A stretch of 41,013 bases of DNA. It comes from Methylomonas rosea. Its GTDB lineage: Bacteria > Pseudomonadota > Gammaproteobacteria > Methylococcales > Methylomonadaceae. The stretch lies in contig NZ_JANIBL010000046.1 in the NCBI RefSeq assembly GCF_024505055.1, positions 1 through 41,013 of the forward strand. Reading direction: 5' to 3'. This document shows, in pieces, positions 25,211 through 33,923 of the stretch (the first letter of the stretch is position 1; each line of letters begins with the position of its first letter). Under the pieces are notes generated by a model. The model was not told the origin of the DNA and ran no database searches. It saw nothing but the letters and a program-made list of their open reading frames with translations. The position numbers were made by a program, and so were the translations under genes.

Positions 25211-25240
25211 AGAAAAAGCCGGGTAACACCGGCTTTTTCT
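25211..25240 (+). terminator. Rho-independent terminator of the 56-aa gene
   Basis: AAAAAGCCGG, loop GTAACA, CCGGCTTTTTCTT. The flanking A-run lets it also serve the convergent RIO kinase gene. Confidence 0.9.
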
Positions 25241-25267
25241 TGTGTGCAATTTGTTGGAGGCAGCGAA

Positions 25268-26113
25268 TTACGGAGTCTGTAAAAAACGCTGCTTGGCCTC
25301 GTTTTCTTCCCTCGCCGCGTCTATCTCGCGGATGACGCTGCGCAAATCGGCCGGTTTAGCGCTGTCCTCAAAATGGCCGGTCAGGTTGGTTTCCGGACGC
25401 AAATCGCCGGTTTGATACAGCTTCCACATTTCCTTGCCAAAGTTAGTCTTCAATAACTCCGGCGCGAACTGGCCGAAATAGGCGGCCATATTGGCAACGT
25501 CCCGTTCCAGCATCGCGCGGGCGTTGTTATTGCCGGCGGCATCGACGGCTTGCGGTAAATCGATAATCACCGGCCCATCGATGCCGACCAGCACGTTGTA
25601 TTCGGATAGATCGCCATGTACCAGACCGTCGCAGAGCATCCGCACGATCTGGCCGATCAGAAACGCGTGGTATTGGCGCGCCAGTTCCGCCGGCATTTCC
25701 AGATCGTTGAGTCTAGGCGCCGGGTGGCCGTCCCCATCGGCGACCAGTTCCATCAGCAGCACGCCGTCGATAAAGTTATAGGGTTTGGGTACCCGGACGC
25801 CGGCGTCGGCCAGACGGTATAAGGCGGTCACTTCGGCATTTTGCCAAGCTGATTCCTGCTCTTTACGACCATAGCTGCTGCCTTTTTCCATCGCGCGGGC
25901 GCGGCGGCTGTTGCGGACTTTGCGGCCTTCCTGGTACAGAACGCTTTGCTTGAAGCTGCGCTGGTCGGCGTCTTTGTAAACTTTGGCGCAGCAGATTTCG
26001 GTGCCGCAACGCACCACGTAGACGGCTGCTTCCTTGCCGCTTTTCAATGAGCCAATGACTTCGTCGACCAGGCCGCTATCGATTAAAGGTTCGAGTCTTT
26101 TCGGTGTTTTCAT
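25268..26113 (-). CDS. RIO1-family atypical serine kinase
   Basis: The 281-residue protein has a complete RIO kinase domain. The nucleotide loop is SLKSGKEAAVYVV (22-34), the ATP lysine K44 lies in CCAKVYKD, the family block FKQSVLYQEGRKVRNSRRARAMEKGSSYGRKEQE follows (53-86), then the catalytic loop HGDLSEYNVL (166-175, D168 and N173) and the metal-binding IIDLPQAV (D185), where DLPQ replaces the DFG of normal kinases. Archaeal and eukaryotic RIO1 act in small-ribosomal-subunit maturation; bacterial targets are unknown. I chose the ATG at 26113, as the 40 upstream codons are not kinase-like. It is divergent from the carotenoid operon. Confidence 0.9.
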   Translation of the reverse strand: MKTPKRLEPLIDSGLVDEVIGSLKSGKEAAVYVVRCGTEICCAKVYKDADQRSFKQSVLYQEGRKVRNSRRARAMEKGSSYGRKEQESAWQNAEVTALYRLADAGVRVPKPYNFIDGVLLMELVADGDGHPAPRLNDLEMPAELARQYHAFLIGQIVRMLCDGLVHGDLSEYNVLVGIDGPVIIDLPQAVDAAGNNNARAMLERDVANMAAYFGQFAPELLKTNFGKEMWKLYQTGDLRPETNLTGHFEDSAKPADLRSVIREIDAAREENEAKQRFLQTP

Positions 26114-26405
26114 GAGAGTTATTATGCCGTGCTGGCTTGAGTTTAGCTCAATACTTCGACAAATTGATGGCTCCGAACCACCGGAAACGGGCTTTCCAGC
26201 TTTAAACAGTAGAAATAGATAGCAGTCTGGCATCGGTGAATGGTTTATTCACGTCGTTATGAAGAGCATATTGACGCAAATTTAATCCGGTCTGCCTGGC
26301 CTTATTTCGGTTCGAAACTGCCAAGTGGCTCACTTTTGCCGTTTTGCTGGTACATTAGCCGGTTTTAAATAAAATGCTTCGGCAATAACCGATTCACAAT
26401 CAGAC
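26114..26405. promoter_or_regulatory. Divergent promoter region of RIO kinase and carotenoid operon
   Basis: No gene is seen. TTGCTG (26344-26349) and TAAATA (26366-26371), 16 bases apart, are a possible promoter for crtN with a 5' leader of about 30 bases. No strong ribosome-binding site precedes crtN. Confidence 0.3.
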
Positions 26406-27941
26406 ATGGCCAATTCCAAACACATCATCATCGTCGGCGCCGGTCCGGGCGGCTTATGCGCCGGCATGTTATTGAGCCATCGCGGCTTTAAAGTCTCCAT
26501 TTTCGATAAACATCCCAATGTTGGCGGCCGCAACCGGGCCATCACCATGGACGGCTTTACTTTCGATACCGGCCCGACTTTTTTGCTGATGAAAGGCGTG
26601 CTGGACGAAATGTTTGAACTGTGCGGTCGGCGTAGTGAGGACTATATGCAGTTCATGCCGTTGAGTCCGATGTACCGTTTGCTGTACGACGATCGCGAGA
26701 TCAATGTCTACTCGGACCGGGAAAATATGCGCGCCGAATTGGAGCGGGTATTCGATGAAGGCAGTGCCGGCTATGAGCGTTTCATGGATAACGAGCGCAG
26801 CCGTTTCAACCGCTTGTACCCCTGTATAACCCGGGATTATTCGACGCTGGCCTCGTTTTTCTCGCTGGATTTGATCAAGGCCTTGCCTTGGTTGGCGTTT
26901 CCGAAAAGCGTCTTTAAAAACCTGGGTCAGTATTTTGATAAGGAAAAAATGCGCTTGGCCTTTTGTTTCCAATCCAAGTACTTAGGGATGTCGCCCTGGG
27001 AGTGTCCGGCTTTGTTTACAATGCTGCCGTATTTGGAGCACGAATACGGCATCTATCACGTGGCCGGCGGTTTGAACCGCATCGCCTCGGCGATGGCGCA
27101 AGTCGTCACCGAGTCCGGCGGTGAAATTCATTTAAATGCCGAGATTGCGTCTTTGATTGTCGAGGATGGGGTAGCGAAAGGCGTGAAATTAAAGAATGGC
27201 GAAGAAGTGCGCGGCGACGAAGTCATTGTCAACGCCGACTTTGCCCATGCGATGACCCACCTGCTGGAGCCCGGTACCTTGCGCAAATACGATCACGAAG
27301 AGTTGAAAAAGCGCGAGTACTCGTGCTCGACCTTCATGCTCTATCTGGGCCTGGACAAGCAATACGATTTGCCGCATCACACGATTGTGTTTGCCAAGGA
27401 TTACCGCACCAATATTAGTAACATCTTCAGCAATAAAACCTTGACCGAAGATTTTTCGTTTTACGTGCAAAATGCTTCCGTCACCGATGACAGCTTGGCT
27501 CCGCCAGGCAAGTCAGCCTTATACGTGCTGGTACCGATGCCCAATAACGACAGCGGTGTCGATTGGCAAGCCCATTGCGCCGATGTGCGTGAGCAAGTAC
27601 TGGATACCCTGGGAGAGCGTCTGGCTTTGACCGACATTCGTGAACATATCGAATGCGAAAAAATCATCACCCCCGGCACCTGGGAAAGCGACGAGCACGT
27701 TTACAAGGGTGCTACCTTCAGTCTGTCGCATAAGTTCAGCCAGATGTTGTATTGGCGGCCGCATAACCGCTTCGAAGAACTGGATAACTGCTATCTGGTT
27801 GGCGGCGGCACTCATCCCGGCAGCGGATTGCCGACCATTTACGAATCGGCGCGGATTTCCTCGAATCTGATTTCCCGCAAACACCGGGTGAATTTCAAGG
27901 AAATTCAGCAAAGTGCCTGGCTGAAAAAAGCCAAGGCTTAA
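26406..27941 (+). CDS. crtN: Diapophytoene/squalene desaturase CrtN (CrtI-type)
   Basis: The product is a FAD-dependent carotenoid desaturase of 511 residues, expected to introduce conjugated double bases into a C30 backbone (diapophytoene or squalene). The N-terminal dinucleotide-binding motif IIIVGAGPGGLCAGMLL (7-23) is followed by the acidic ribose contact in VSIFDKHPNVGGRNRA and the family block GFTFDTGPTFL. The C-terminal CrtI signature reads CYLVGGGTHPGSGLPTIYESARIS. The central SFYVQNASVTDDSLAPPGKS region resembles true desaturases more than oxidases. It opens the crtN-ald-crtNb operon, known from Methylomonas strain 16a to make C30 carotenoids, with 3 bases to the next gene. No C30 synthase (crtM) is in the window. 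Confidence 0.9.
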   Translation: MANSKHIIIVGAGPGGLCAGMLLSHRGFKVSIFDKHPNVGGRNRAITMDGFTFDTGPTFLLMKGVLDEMFELCGRRSEDYMQFMPLSPMYRLLYDDREINVYSDRENMRAELERVFDEGSAGYERFMDNERSRFNRLYPCITRDYSTLASFFSLDLIKALPWLAFPKSVFKNLGQYFDKEKMRLAFCFQSKYLGMSPWECPALFTMLPYLEHEYGIYHVAGGLNRIASAMAQVVTESGGEIHLNAEIASLIVEDGVAKGVKLKNGEEVRGDEVIVNADFAHAMTHLLEPGTLRKYDHEELKKREYSCSTFMLYLGLDKQYDLPHHTIVFAKDYRTNISNIFSNKTLTEDFSFYVQNASVTDDSLAPPGKSALYVLVPMPNNDSGVDWQAHCADVREQVLDTLGERLALTDIREHIECEKIITPGTWESDEHVYKGATFSLSHKFSQMLYWRPHNRFEELDNCYLVGGGTHPGSGLPTIYESARISSNLISRKHRVNFKEIQQSAWLKKAKA

Positions 27942-27944
27942 GCG

Positions 27945-29537
27945 ATGGCGACGATGCAGGCCGTTTCACCGGTCGATGGCCGGGTGCTGGGCGACTTTCC
28001 GGTTAGCGAGGTGGCGGCAATTCAGCAGCAGATGCGTGCTGCCCGCTCAGCCGCGCAAATTTGGGCCAAGTGGCCGGTTGCCGAGCGAGCTAAAATCTTG
28101 GCCAAGCTGGTGCCCTTGTTAATGGCTGAGCTGGATTCGATTTGCGAATTAATCAGCCTGACCACCGGCAAAGTCCGCACCGAGGCCTTGCTGGGCGAGA
28201 TTTATCCTGTTTTGGATTTGGCGCGTTACTACCAAAAGCATGCCGCCAACATCTTGTCTTATCGAGGCATTCCCACCTCGCCGTTTGCCTTTCCTGGCGC
28301 TACTGCGGGGATCGAACGTCGGCCGTTTGGCGTGGTGGCAGTGATTTCGCCATGGAATTATCCGTTCCAACTCTCGGTCGGGCCGATGCTGACAGCCTTG
28401 TTTGCCGGCAACGCGGTGATCCTGAAACCTTCGGAATTGAGTTTGCCGGTTGGGCAACTGATTGTCGACTTGTTCAAGCAACTGGATCTGCCGCCAGGTT
28501 TGGTGCAGTGGCTGGTGGGCGACGGCGAAACCGGCGCGCAATTGATCGACGCCAGCCCGGATTTGGTATTTTTTACTGGCGGCCTAAACAGCGGCAAAGC
28601 CGTGATGCAGCGCGCCGCAGAACACCCGATTCCGGTATTGCTGGAACTGGGCGGCAAGGACCCGATGTTGGTGTTCAACGACGCGCAATTACAGCGTGCC
28701 GCCGATGCAGCCTTGTACGGCGCGTTTTGCAATAGTGGTCAGGTCTGCGTCTCGGTGGAGCGCTTGTATGTGCAGCAAGACTGTCACGATCAGTTTTTAA
28801 AACTGTTACAGAACGGAGTTGCCCAGTTGCAGGTCGGCCATGGTGGGCAAGGCGATTTGGGTGCGATGACCACCGAGCGGCAAATTGCGATAGTCGAAGC
28901 GCATTATCAAGACGCCATCGCCCAAGGCGCCCAGGCCTCCGGGCCGCTGGAAAGGCAAGGCAATCACCTCAAACCGGTCGTTCTATGGAATGTGCATCAC
29001 GTCATGCGGGTGATGCGCGAGGAAAGCTTCGGGCCGTTGTTGCCAGTGATGGCCTTTGCCGATGAAGCCGAAGCAATCCGTTTGGCCAACGACAGCGAGT
29101 TTGGCTTGAATGCCAGCGTCTGGAGCCAGGATATTCAAAAAGCCGAGCGGGTCGCCGGTCAACTGGAAGTGGGTAACTGGGCGATCAACGATGTCATCAA
29201 AAATATCGGCCATCCCGGTTTGCCGTTTGGCGGTGTGAAAAAAAGCGGTTTCGGTCGGTATCACGGCGCGGAGGGTTTACGCAGTTTCACCTATCCGGTG
29301 GCCGGCATGACCAGTCGCAGTCATTTGCCTAAGGAACCCAACTGGTTTCCATATTCCGAACAACGCTACCGGGACTTTAAAGGCTATATGGACTTTGTCT
29401 ACGGCGAAGGTTCGTTGGTACAGCGCATCAAACGCAACTGGCCGGCGCTGCAAGCGTTTCGGGAATATTCAGCCTTCGATTTAACGCAACGCTGGCAAAA
29501 TCTTAAATTACTGTTGTCATGGAAACGGGACTACTGA
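27945..29537 (+). CDS. ald: Carotenoid aldehyde dehydrogenase (ALDH family)
   Basis: This 530-residue NAD(P)-dependent aldehyde dehydrogenase has the expected catalytic parts: ISPWNYPFQL with N138, ILKPSELS (K161), LELGGKDP with the general base E234, and NSGQVCVSVER with the nucleophile C268. The C-terminal LPFGGVKKSGFGRYHGAEGL is also typical, and about 60 residues extend beyond the usual ALDH end (DFKGYMDFVYGEGSLVQRIKR). Lying between the two carotenoid genes, it should oxidise carotenoid end-group aldehydes (4,4'-diapolycopene-dial type) to acids; this role is known for the cluster and inferred here from order. Its TGA shares a base with the crtNb ATG. Confidence 0.9.
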   Translation: MATMQAVSPVDGRVLGDFPVSEVAAIQQQMRAARSAAQIWAKWPVAERAKILAKLVPLLMAELDSICELISLTTGKVRTEALLGEIYPVLDLARYYQKHAANILSYRGIPTSPFAFPGATAGIERRPFGVVAVISPWNYPFQLSVGPMLTALFAGNAVILKPSELSLPVGQLIVDLFKQLDLPPGLVQWLVGDGETGAQLIDASPDLVFFTGGLNSGKAVMQRAAEHPIPVLLELGGKDPMLVFNDAQLQRAADAALYGAFCNSGQVCVSVERLYVQQDCHDQFLKLLQNGVAQLQVGHGGQGDLGAMTTERQIAIVEAHYQDAIAQGAQASGPLERQGNHLKPVVLWNVHHVMRVMREESFGPLLPVMAFADEAEAIRLANDSEFGLNASVWSQDIQKAERVAGQLEVGNWAINDVIKNIGHPGLPFGGVKKSGFGRYHGAEGLRSFTYPVAGMTSRSHLPKEPNWFPYSEQRYRDFKGYMDFVYGEGSLVQRIKRNWPALQAFREYSAFDLTQRWQNLKLLLSWKRDY

Positions 29538-31033
29538 TGAAGCAAAACAATAATAAACGCGTCGTCATCATCGGCGCCGGTCTGGGCGGTTTGTCCGCAG
29601 CGATTTCGCTAGCTAGCGAAGGCTTTGCGGTGGAGCTGGTCGAGAAGAATGACAAGGTCGGCGGTAAGCTGAATATCATGACCAAAGACGGTTTTACCTT
29701 TGATCTGGGGCCGTCGATCCTGACTATGCCGCATATCTTTGAAGCGCTGTTCAGCAAAGTCGGTAAACGTATGGCCGATTATGTCGGCATCGAAAAAGTC
29801 GAGCCGCACTGGCGCAATTTCTTCGAAGACGGCACCACTATCGATTTATGCGAAGACGAACAAAACCAGCGTCGTGAGTTGGACAAACTTGGCCCGAACA
29901 CGGCTGAGGAGTTCTCTCGCTTCATGGCCTATTCCAAAAAACTGGGCACTGAAACCGAAGCTGGCTATTTTGCCACGGGCCTCGATACCTTTTGGGAATT
30001 ACTGAAGTTTTACGGTCCGATTCGGGCCTTGAATTTCGACGTATTTCGCTCAATGGATCAGGGAGTGAGACGCTTTATTACTCATCCCAAACTGGTCGAT
30101 ATTCTCAATTATTTCATCAAGTACGTCGGCTCTTCGCCCTACGACTCGCCGGCCTTGATGAATCTGATGCCTTATATTCAATATGAATACGGCTTGTGGT
30201 ACGTAAAAGGCGGTATGTACGGCTTGGCGCAAGCCATGGAAAAGCTGGCGATAGAGTTGGGCGTGACAATACGCCTGAACACGGAAGTCGAAGAAATTCA
30301 GTATCAGGGAGGCCGGGCTAGCGGGATTAAATTACAAGGCGGCGAAGTATTGGCGGCGGACATTGTGGTGTCGAATATGGAAGTGATTCCAGCCATGGAC
30401 AAACTGCTGCATAGCTCTCCGGCGGAACTCAAAAAAATGCAACGCTTCGAGCCGACTTGTTCGGGTCTGGTTTTGCATTTGGGTGTGAATCGGCTGTATC
30501 CGCAATTGGCGCACCACAACTTCTTTTATTCCGATCATCCGCGCGAGCATTTCGATGCGGTGTTTCATAGCGGCAAATTGTCCGACGATCCGACCATTTA
30601 TCTGGTGGCGCCCTGTAAAACCGACCCCAGTCAGGCGCCGGACGGCTGCGAGATTATCAAAATCCTGCCGCACATCCCGCATATCAACCCGGATAAACCG
30701 CTGTCGGCGGAGGATTACTGGGCGCTCCGCGAGCGGGTGTTGGCTAAGCTGGAACGGATGGGCTTGACTGATCTGCGCAAGCACATCGTCACCGAGGAAT
30801 ACTGGACGCCATTGGATATTCAGGCCAAATATTATTCCAACCTGGGTTCGATTTACGGCGTGGTCGCGGATCGCTGGAAAAACCTGGGCTTTAAGGCCCC
30901 GCAACGCAGCGCGCAGTTAACCAATCTGTATTTCGTGGGCGGTAGCGTCAATCCCGGCGGCGGCATGCCGATGGTGACTTTGTCCGGGCAATTGGTGCGG
31001 GATAAGATTTTGGCCGATTTGGGGCAAGGCTAA
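29537..31033 (+). CDS. crtNb: Carotenoid terminal methyl oxidase CrtNb (CrtP-like)
   Basis: The 498-residue flavoprotein is related to CrtN but matches the oxidase branch (staphylococcal CrtP, Methylomonas CrtNb), which turns terminal methyl groups of 4,4'-diapolycopene into aldehydes. The FAD motif is VVIIGAGLGGLSAAISL (9-25), then GFTFDLGPSILTMP. Oxidase-like features are DPTIYLVAPCKTDPSQAPDG, ERMGLTDLRKHIVTEEYW and the ending YFVGGSVNPGGGMPMVTLSG, whose GGSVNPGGGMP differs from GGGTHPGSGLP of the desaturase. The ATG at 29537 overlaps the ald stop by one base; an in-frame ATG at 29519 lies inside ald and has no better ribosome-binding site. Confidence 0.9.
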   Translation: MKQNNNKRVVIIGAGLGGLSAAISLASEGFAVELVEKNDKVGGKLNIMTKDGFTFDLGPSILTMPHIFEALFSKVGKRMADYVGIEKVEPHWRNFFEDGTTIDLCEDEQNQRRELDKLGPNTAEEFSRFMAYSKKLGTETEAGYFATGLDTFWELLKFYGPIRALNFDVFRSMDQGVRRFITHPKLVDILNYFIKYVGSSPYDSPALMNLMPYIQYEYGLWYVKGGMYGLAQAMEKLAIELGVTIRLNTEVEEIQYQGGRASGIKLQGGEVLAADIVVSNMEVIPAMDKLLHSSPAELKKMQRFEPTCSGLVLHLGVNRLYPQLAHHNFFYSDHPREHFDAVFHSGKLSDDPTIYLVAPCKTDPSQAPDGCEIIKILPHIPHINPDKPLSAEDYWALRERVLAKLERMGLTDLRKHIVTEEYWTPLDIQAKYYSNLGSIYGVVADRWKNLGFKAPQRSAQLTNLYFVGGSVNPGGGMPMVTLSGQLVRDKILADLGQG

Positions 31034-31142
31034 CTCCATGCGGACAAAAAAATCCGGATTTCGATAAGCCCATTAAATTTAAGCCTACACTTATTCGGCA
31101 TTGTGCATGGCTCAGGTTTTGAACCCGGCATAATGCATCCGC

Positions 31143-31180
31143 GCCGGAAACGCTGTATTAAGCGGCTTCCGGCTTATTTT
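31143..31180 (+). terminator. Terminator of the carotenoid operon
   Basis: GCCGGAA pairs with TTCCGGC (inner CGC/GCG adds to it), followed by TTATTTTG. The T-run is interrupted, so strength is moderate. Confidence 0.6.
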
Positions 31181-31205
31181 GTATGCTTACTGTTAGCTAG
31201 ATTTT

Positions 31206-31619
31206 ATGCTGCTTTTTTTTCGGAATATCCCGGCTCCGACCCGTCCCAACGAATTGTATTTTTACGTGGCGATGGCGGTTAGTGAAGATTTAATAGCACA
31301 AGCCGAGCAAGTAATAACGGTCGATGTGATGGTGATTCGGGACAGGCGCACCAATCAGCTGGAACATCACGGCTTGGTGTCGGTGAGTTCCGACGAGGCC
31401 GGTATCCGCGCTATCAAGAATCTGAACGGTCTGTTATTTAACGGCTGTGAGGTTTTGGTCCGATGTTACAAGCAGCGTGATGTCAAAAATGACAGGCGCC
31501 GCAATGGCTTGCCGGTGCCGCAGGACATTATCGACAAACGCATTCAGGACCGCCGCCGCGGCGATAGTGTGGAAATTTATGTCGATTTTTCCAACGTGTT
31601 CTATCCGATCACTCTTTAA
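31206..31619 (+). CDS. RRM-like putative RNA-binding protein
   Basis: This 137-residue protein looks like a single RNA recognition motif with a basic tail. The opening LLFFRNIPAPTRPNELYFYV resembles RNP2 followed by helix 1, HHGLVSVSS sits where RNP1 should be, and DEAGIRAIKNLNGLLFNGCEVLVRC is a close match to helix 2 and the last strand of an RRM. Two of the aromatic RNP1 residues are missing. The tail is very basic (KQRDVKNDRRRNG, KRIQDRRRGD), fitting nucleic acid binding. The ribosome-binding site is weak. The stop codon at 31617-31619 touches the left end of an inverted-repeat element, so the last codons may have been changed by that insertion. Confidence 0.65.
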   Translation: MLLFFRNIPAPTRPNELYFYVAMAVSEDLIAQAEQVITVDVMVIRDRRTNQLEHHGLVSVSSDEAGIRAIKNLNGLLFNGCEVLVRCYKQRDVKNDRRRNGLPVPQDIIDKRIQDRRRGDSVEIYVDFSNVFYPITL

Positions 31620-31775
31620 AGAGGCTGTCGTAAAAGTGGAAACAGCCCTGTCTCCTTCCGTACCCACTGGGTATAAAGGAGAAGGTTAGGATGAGTGTAT
31701 ACAAAACAATAATTTATAGATTTTCACCCCCCAACCCTCTCCCGCGGGCAGAGGGGGTTTTTACGACGGCCTCTT
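31619..31775. mobile_element. MITE-like element with 17-bp terminal inverted repeats
   Basis: AAGAGGCTGTCGTAAAA (31619-31635) and TTTTACGACGGCCTCTT (31759-31775) are inverted copies with one mismatch and bound 157 bases with no gene. Inside lie an imperfect hairpin (TCTCCTT...AAGGAGA, about 31650-31682) and the C/T-rich palindrome CCCTCT-CCCGCGGG-CAGAGGG (about 31735-31755), a type found in many dispersed bacterial repeats. TTAA occurs at both outer ends (31616-31619 and 31774-31777), possibly a target duplication. It fills the gap between two convergent genes. Confidence 0.65.
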
Positions 31776-31806
31776 AAAGGCGTTGTGCAATTTTTGCATT
31801 AGGCGC

Positions 31807-33471
31807 TTAAAGCCAGACACGTACGCTGTTCCGGCCATTTTCCTTAGCGGTATATAGCGCTTTATCAGCCTTGGTCAATACGCAATCCGCCGTGCCGCTA
31901 TCGGCATGCATCAAGGCAATCCCGATACTGACGGTTATCGAAATCGTATGCTTATCGATAACCAGCGGTGTATCGGCTAGTACGTTACGTAAGCGTTCGG
32001 CAATTATTATGGCTGGTTCGGCGTCGGTCTCTGGCATGAATATCGCGAACTCCTCGCCGCCAATTCGGCCCACGACATCGATCTTGCGCAATTCCGCGCG
32101 AATAATGCCGGCAAAGTGTTGCAGCATCGCGTCCCCGGTGGGGTGTCCGTAACCGTCGTTAATCTGCTTAAAATGATCCAGATCCAGCATTAACACGGCT
32201 ACCCGGTGATTATTGCGCTGCACCCTGGCAAATTCGTTTTCCAGGCGGGCCATAAAGTGTCGGCGATTTAAAAAGCCGGTTAAGCCGTCGGTCGTCGCCA
32301 ATTCCCAGAGCTCGGATTGTATGCGTTTGCGTTCGCTGACATCCTGCTTGACGCCGACGAAATGCCGTATGCAACCTTGTTGGTCCTTGACGGGGGAAAT
32401 CACCAGCTCTTCGTCATACAGTTCGCCATTTTTGCGCCGGTTGACGATCTCGCCACGCCAAGTGTTTCCGGACAGTATGGTGTCCCATAAATTCTGATAA
32501 AACGTCGGGTCTTGCTTGCCGGATTTGACCAGCTCGTTGGGCCGCATACCTATAGCTTCGTGGCGACTAAAGCCGGTCAGCGTTTCAAAGGCTTTATTGG
32601 CCCATTCGATATTGGCATTTACATCGGTAATGACGACACCGTGTTCCACTGTTTCCAGGGCCGACACCAGCAAGTGGTCGCGCAACTCCGACGCCTTGCG
32701 CAGGCTGATATCCTGATGGATGCCGACCGCGCGGATCGGTTGACCATGAAAATCCCATTCCAGCACCCGGCCGGTATCGTGTACCCAGACCCAATGGCCT
32801 TGCTTGTGGAGTAAGCGATGTTCCGCGGAGTAAAGGTCGGTTTCCCCGCGCAAATGCGGATCCAGAGAGGCTTTAACTACTTGCCAATCGTCCGGATGCA
32901 CCAAGCGTTTCCAAATGTCGATATCGGACCCGACTTCGTCGAGCGTATACCCCAATATCGACGCCCACAGTTCGTTGAAGATAACCTTCCCGCTGGGAAT
33001 GTGCCAGTCCCATAGGCCCAGGCTTGCGCTCTGCAAGGCCATGCCCATCCGTTGTTCGGATTCGTAAAGCCGTTTTTCCAAGCTGATCCGAGTCAACGCG
33101 TAGCGTATGGCCCTGACCAGGCTGTCGGTGTCGATGCTGGCTTTGATCAGATAATCCTGCGCGCCGCAGTCCAGAGCCTTCAGAGAAAACTCGGTATCGT
33201 CGTGCCCGGTCAGCACGATAATCGGCAGTACTCTGGTCGCTTTACGGATACGCCTGACCGTATCCAGGCCGCGCGAATCCGGTAAGCTTAAATCCACCAG
33301 CACCACGTCGATTTTTTGCTGGGCAATGATTTGTTCGCCATCCGCCAAATTCTCGCGCCAGATCAGTTCGAAACGCAGGTTGGTCGAGGCGCGCAAATAT
33401 TGCCGAACCAGACTGGCGTCGCCAGGTTCGTCTTCAATTAATAAAACGCAGCAATTTGTTGCTTCGGTCAT
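31807..33471 (-). CDS. Response regulator with PAS-PAS-GGDEF output (diguanylate cyclase)
   Basis: This 554-residue cytoplasmic protein makes c-di-GMP from two GTP. Its domains in order are a receiver (8-125; phosphoacceptor D60 in VVLVDLSLPDSRG), a PAS domain with a PAC motif (about 140-265; SLGLWDWHIPSGKVIF), a second PAS/PAC (about 270-385; GVVITDVNANIEWANKAFETLTGF) and a GGDEF domain (about 392-554). The active site is the intact GGEEF, and RKID five residues before it is the inhibitory I-site, so product feedback is expected. The ATG at 33471 follows the upstream stop by 2 bases. It is the last gene of the signalling operon, whose kinases should phosphorylate it or the single receiver. 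Confidence 0.93.
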   Translation of the reverse strand: MTEATNCCVLLIEDEPGDASLVRQYLRASTNLRFELIWRENLADGEQIIAQQKIDVVLVDLSLPDSRGLDTVRRIRKATRVLPIIVLTGHDDTEFSLKALDCGAQDYLIKASIDTDSLVRAIRYALTRISLEKRLYESEQRMGMALQSASLGLWDWHIPSGKVIFNELWASILGYTLDEVGSDIDIWKRLVHPDDWQVVKASLDPHLRGETDLYSAEHRLLHKQGHWVWVHDTGRVLEWDFHGQPIRAVGIHQDISLRKASELRDHLLVSALETVEHGVVITDVNANIEWANKAFETLTGFSRHEAIGMRPNELVKSGKQDPTFYQNLWDTILSGNTWRGEIVNRRKNGELYDEELVISPVKDQQGCIRHFVGVKQDVSERKRIQSELWELATTDGLTGFLNRRHFMARLENEFARVQRNNHRVAVLMLDLDHFKQINDGYGHPTGDAMLQHFAGIIRAELRKIDVVGRIGGEEFAIFMPETDAEPAIIIAERLRNVLADTPLVIDKHTISITVSIGIALMHADSGTADCVLTKADKALYTAKENGRNSVRVWL

Positions 33472-33473
33472 TT

Positions 33474-33923
33474 TTATTGCTTGCTGGGTAAGCGCACTAC
33501 GTTGAACCAATAACCTTCGATTTGCCGAACCACCGCGATAAATTGTTCGACATCCACCGGTTTGGTAATGTACCCGTTGGCGCCAAGTTGATACGTCGCT
33601 ACTACATCGCGCTCTATATCAGAGGTGGTCAGTACAATAGCCGGAATGCTGGCAAAGTCCGGTTCCGACTTGATTTTAGCCAGAAACTCGCGGCCATTCA
33701 TGCGCGGCATATTTAGATCCAGCAAGATCAAATCCGGGCGTGGTGCGTCGGCATAATCGGCGCCTTGCCGCCGCAAAAATGCCAGCGCCTCGACACCGTC
33801 CCAGACATGATGCAGATTGCAACGCACCCGGTTTTCCTTGAAACTCATTTTTATCAGATGGGCATCGGCGGGTTCGTCTTCCACCAGCAGCACATCGAAC
33901 AGCGGAGTCGATTTATCCGTCAT
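33474..33923 (-). CDS. Single-domain response regulator (Rcp1-like receiver)
   Basis: The 149-residue protein is a lone receiver domain: LLVEDEPADAHLI with the acidic pair, the phosphoacceptor D69 in LILLDLNMPRMNG, T in LTTSD and K in YITKPVD. The length and the block RPDLILLDLNMPRMNGREFLAKIK resemble the Rcp1 group that partners with PAS/phytochrome-type kinases. Having no output domain, it likely acts as a phosphate shuttle or binds a target. AAGGA precedes the ATG at 33923, which overlaps the upstream kinase stop by 11 bases; the frame is open further upstream but inside that gene. Confidence 0.92.
   Translation of the reverse strand: MTDKSTPLFDVLLVEDEPADAHLIKMSFKENRVRCNLHHVWDGVEALAFLRRQGADYADAPRPDLILLDLNMPRMNGREFLAKIKSEPDFASIPAIVLTTSDIERDVVATYQLGANGYITKPVDVEQFIAVVRQIEGYWFNVVRLPSKQ

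Noticed and set aside
28142..28735. Long +1-frame open reading frame of 197 codons inside ald.
   Set aside because: It is an arginine-rich shadow of the GC-rich ald gene, which has intact catalytic motifs.
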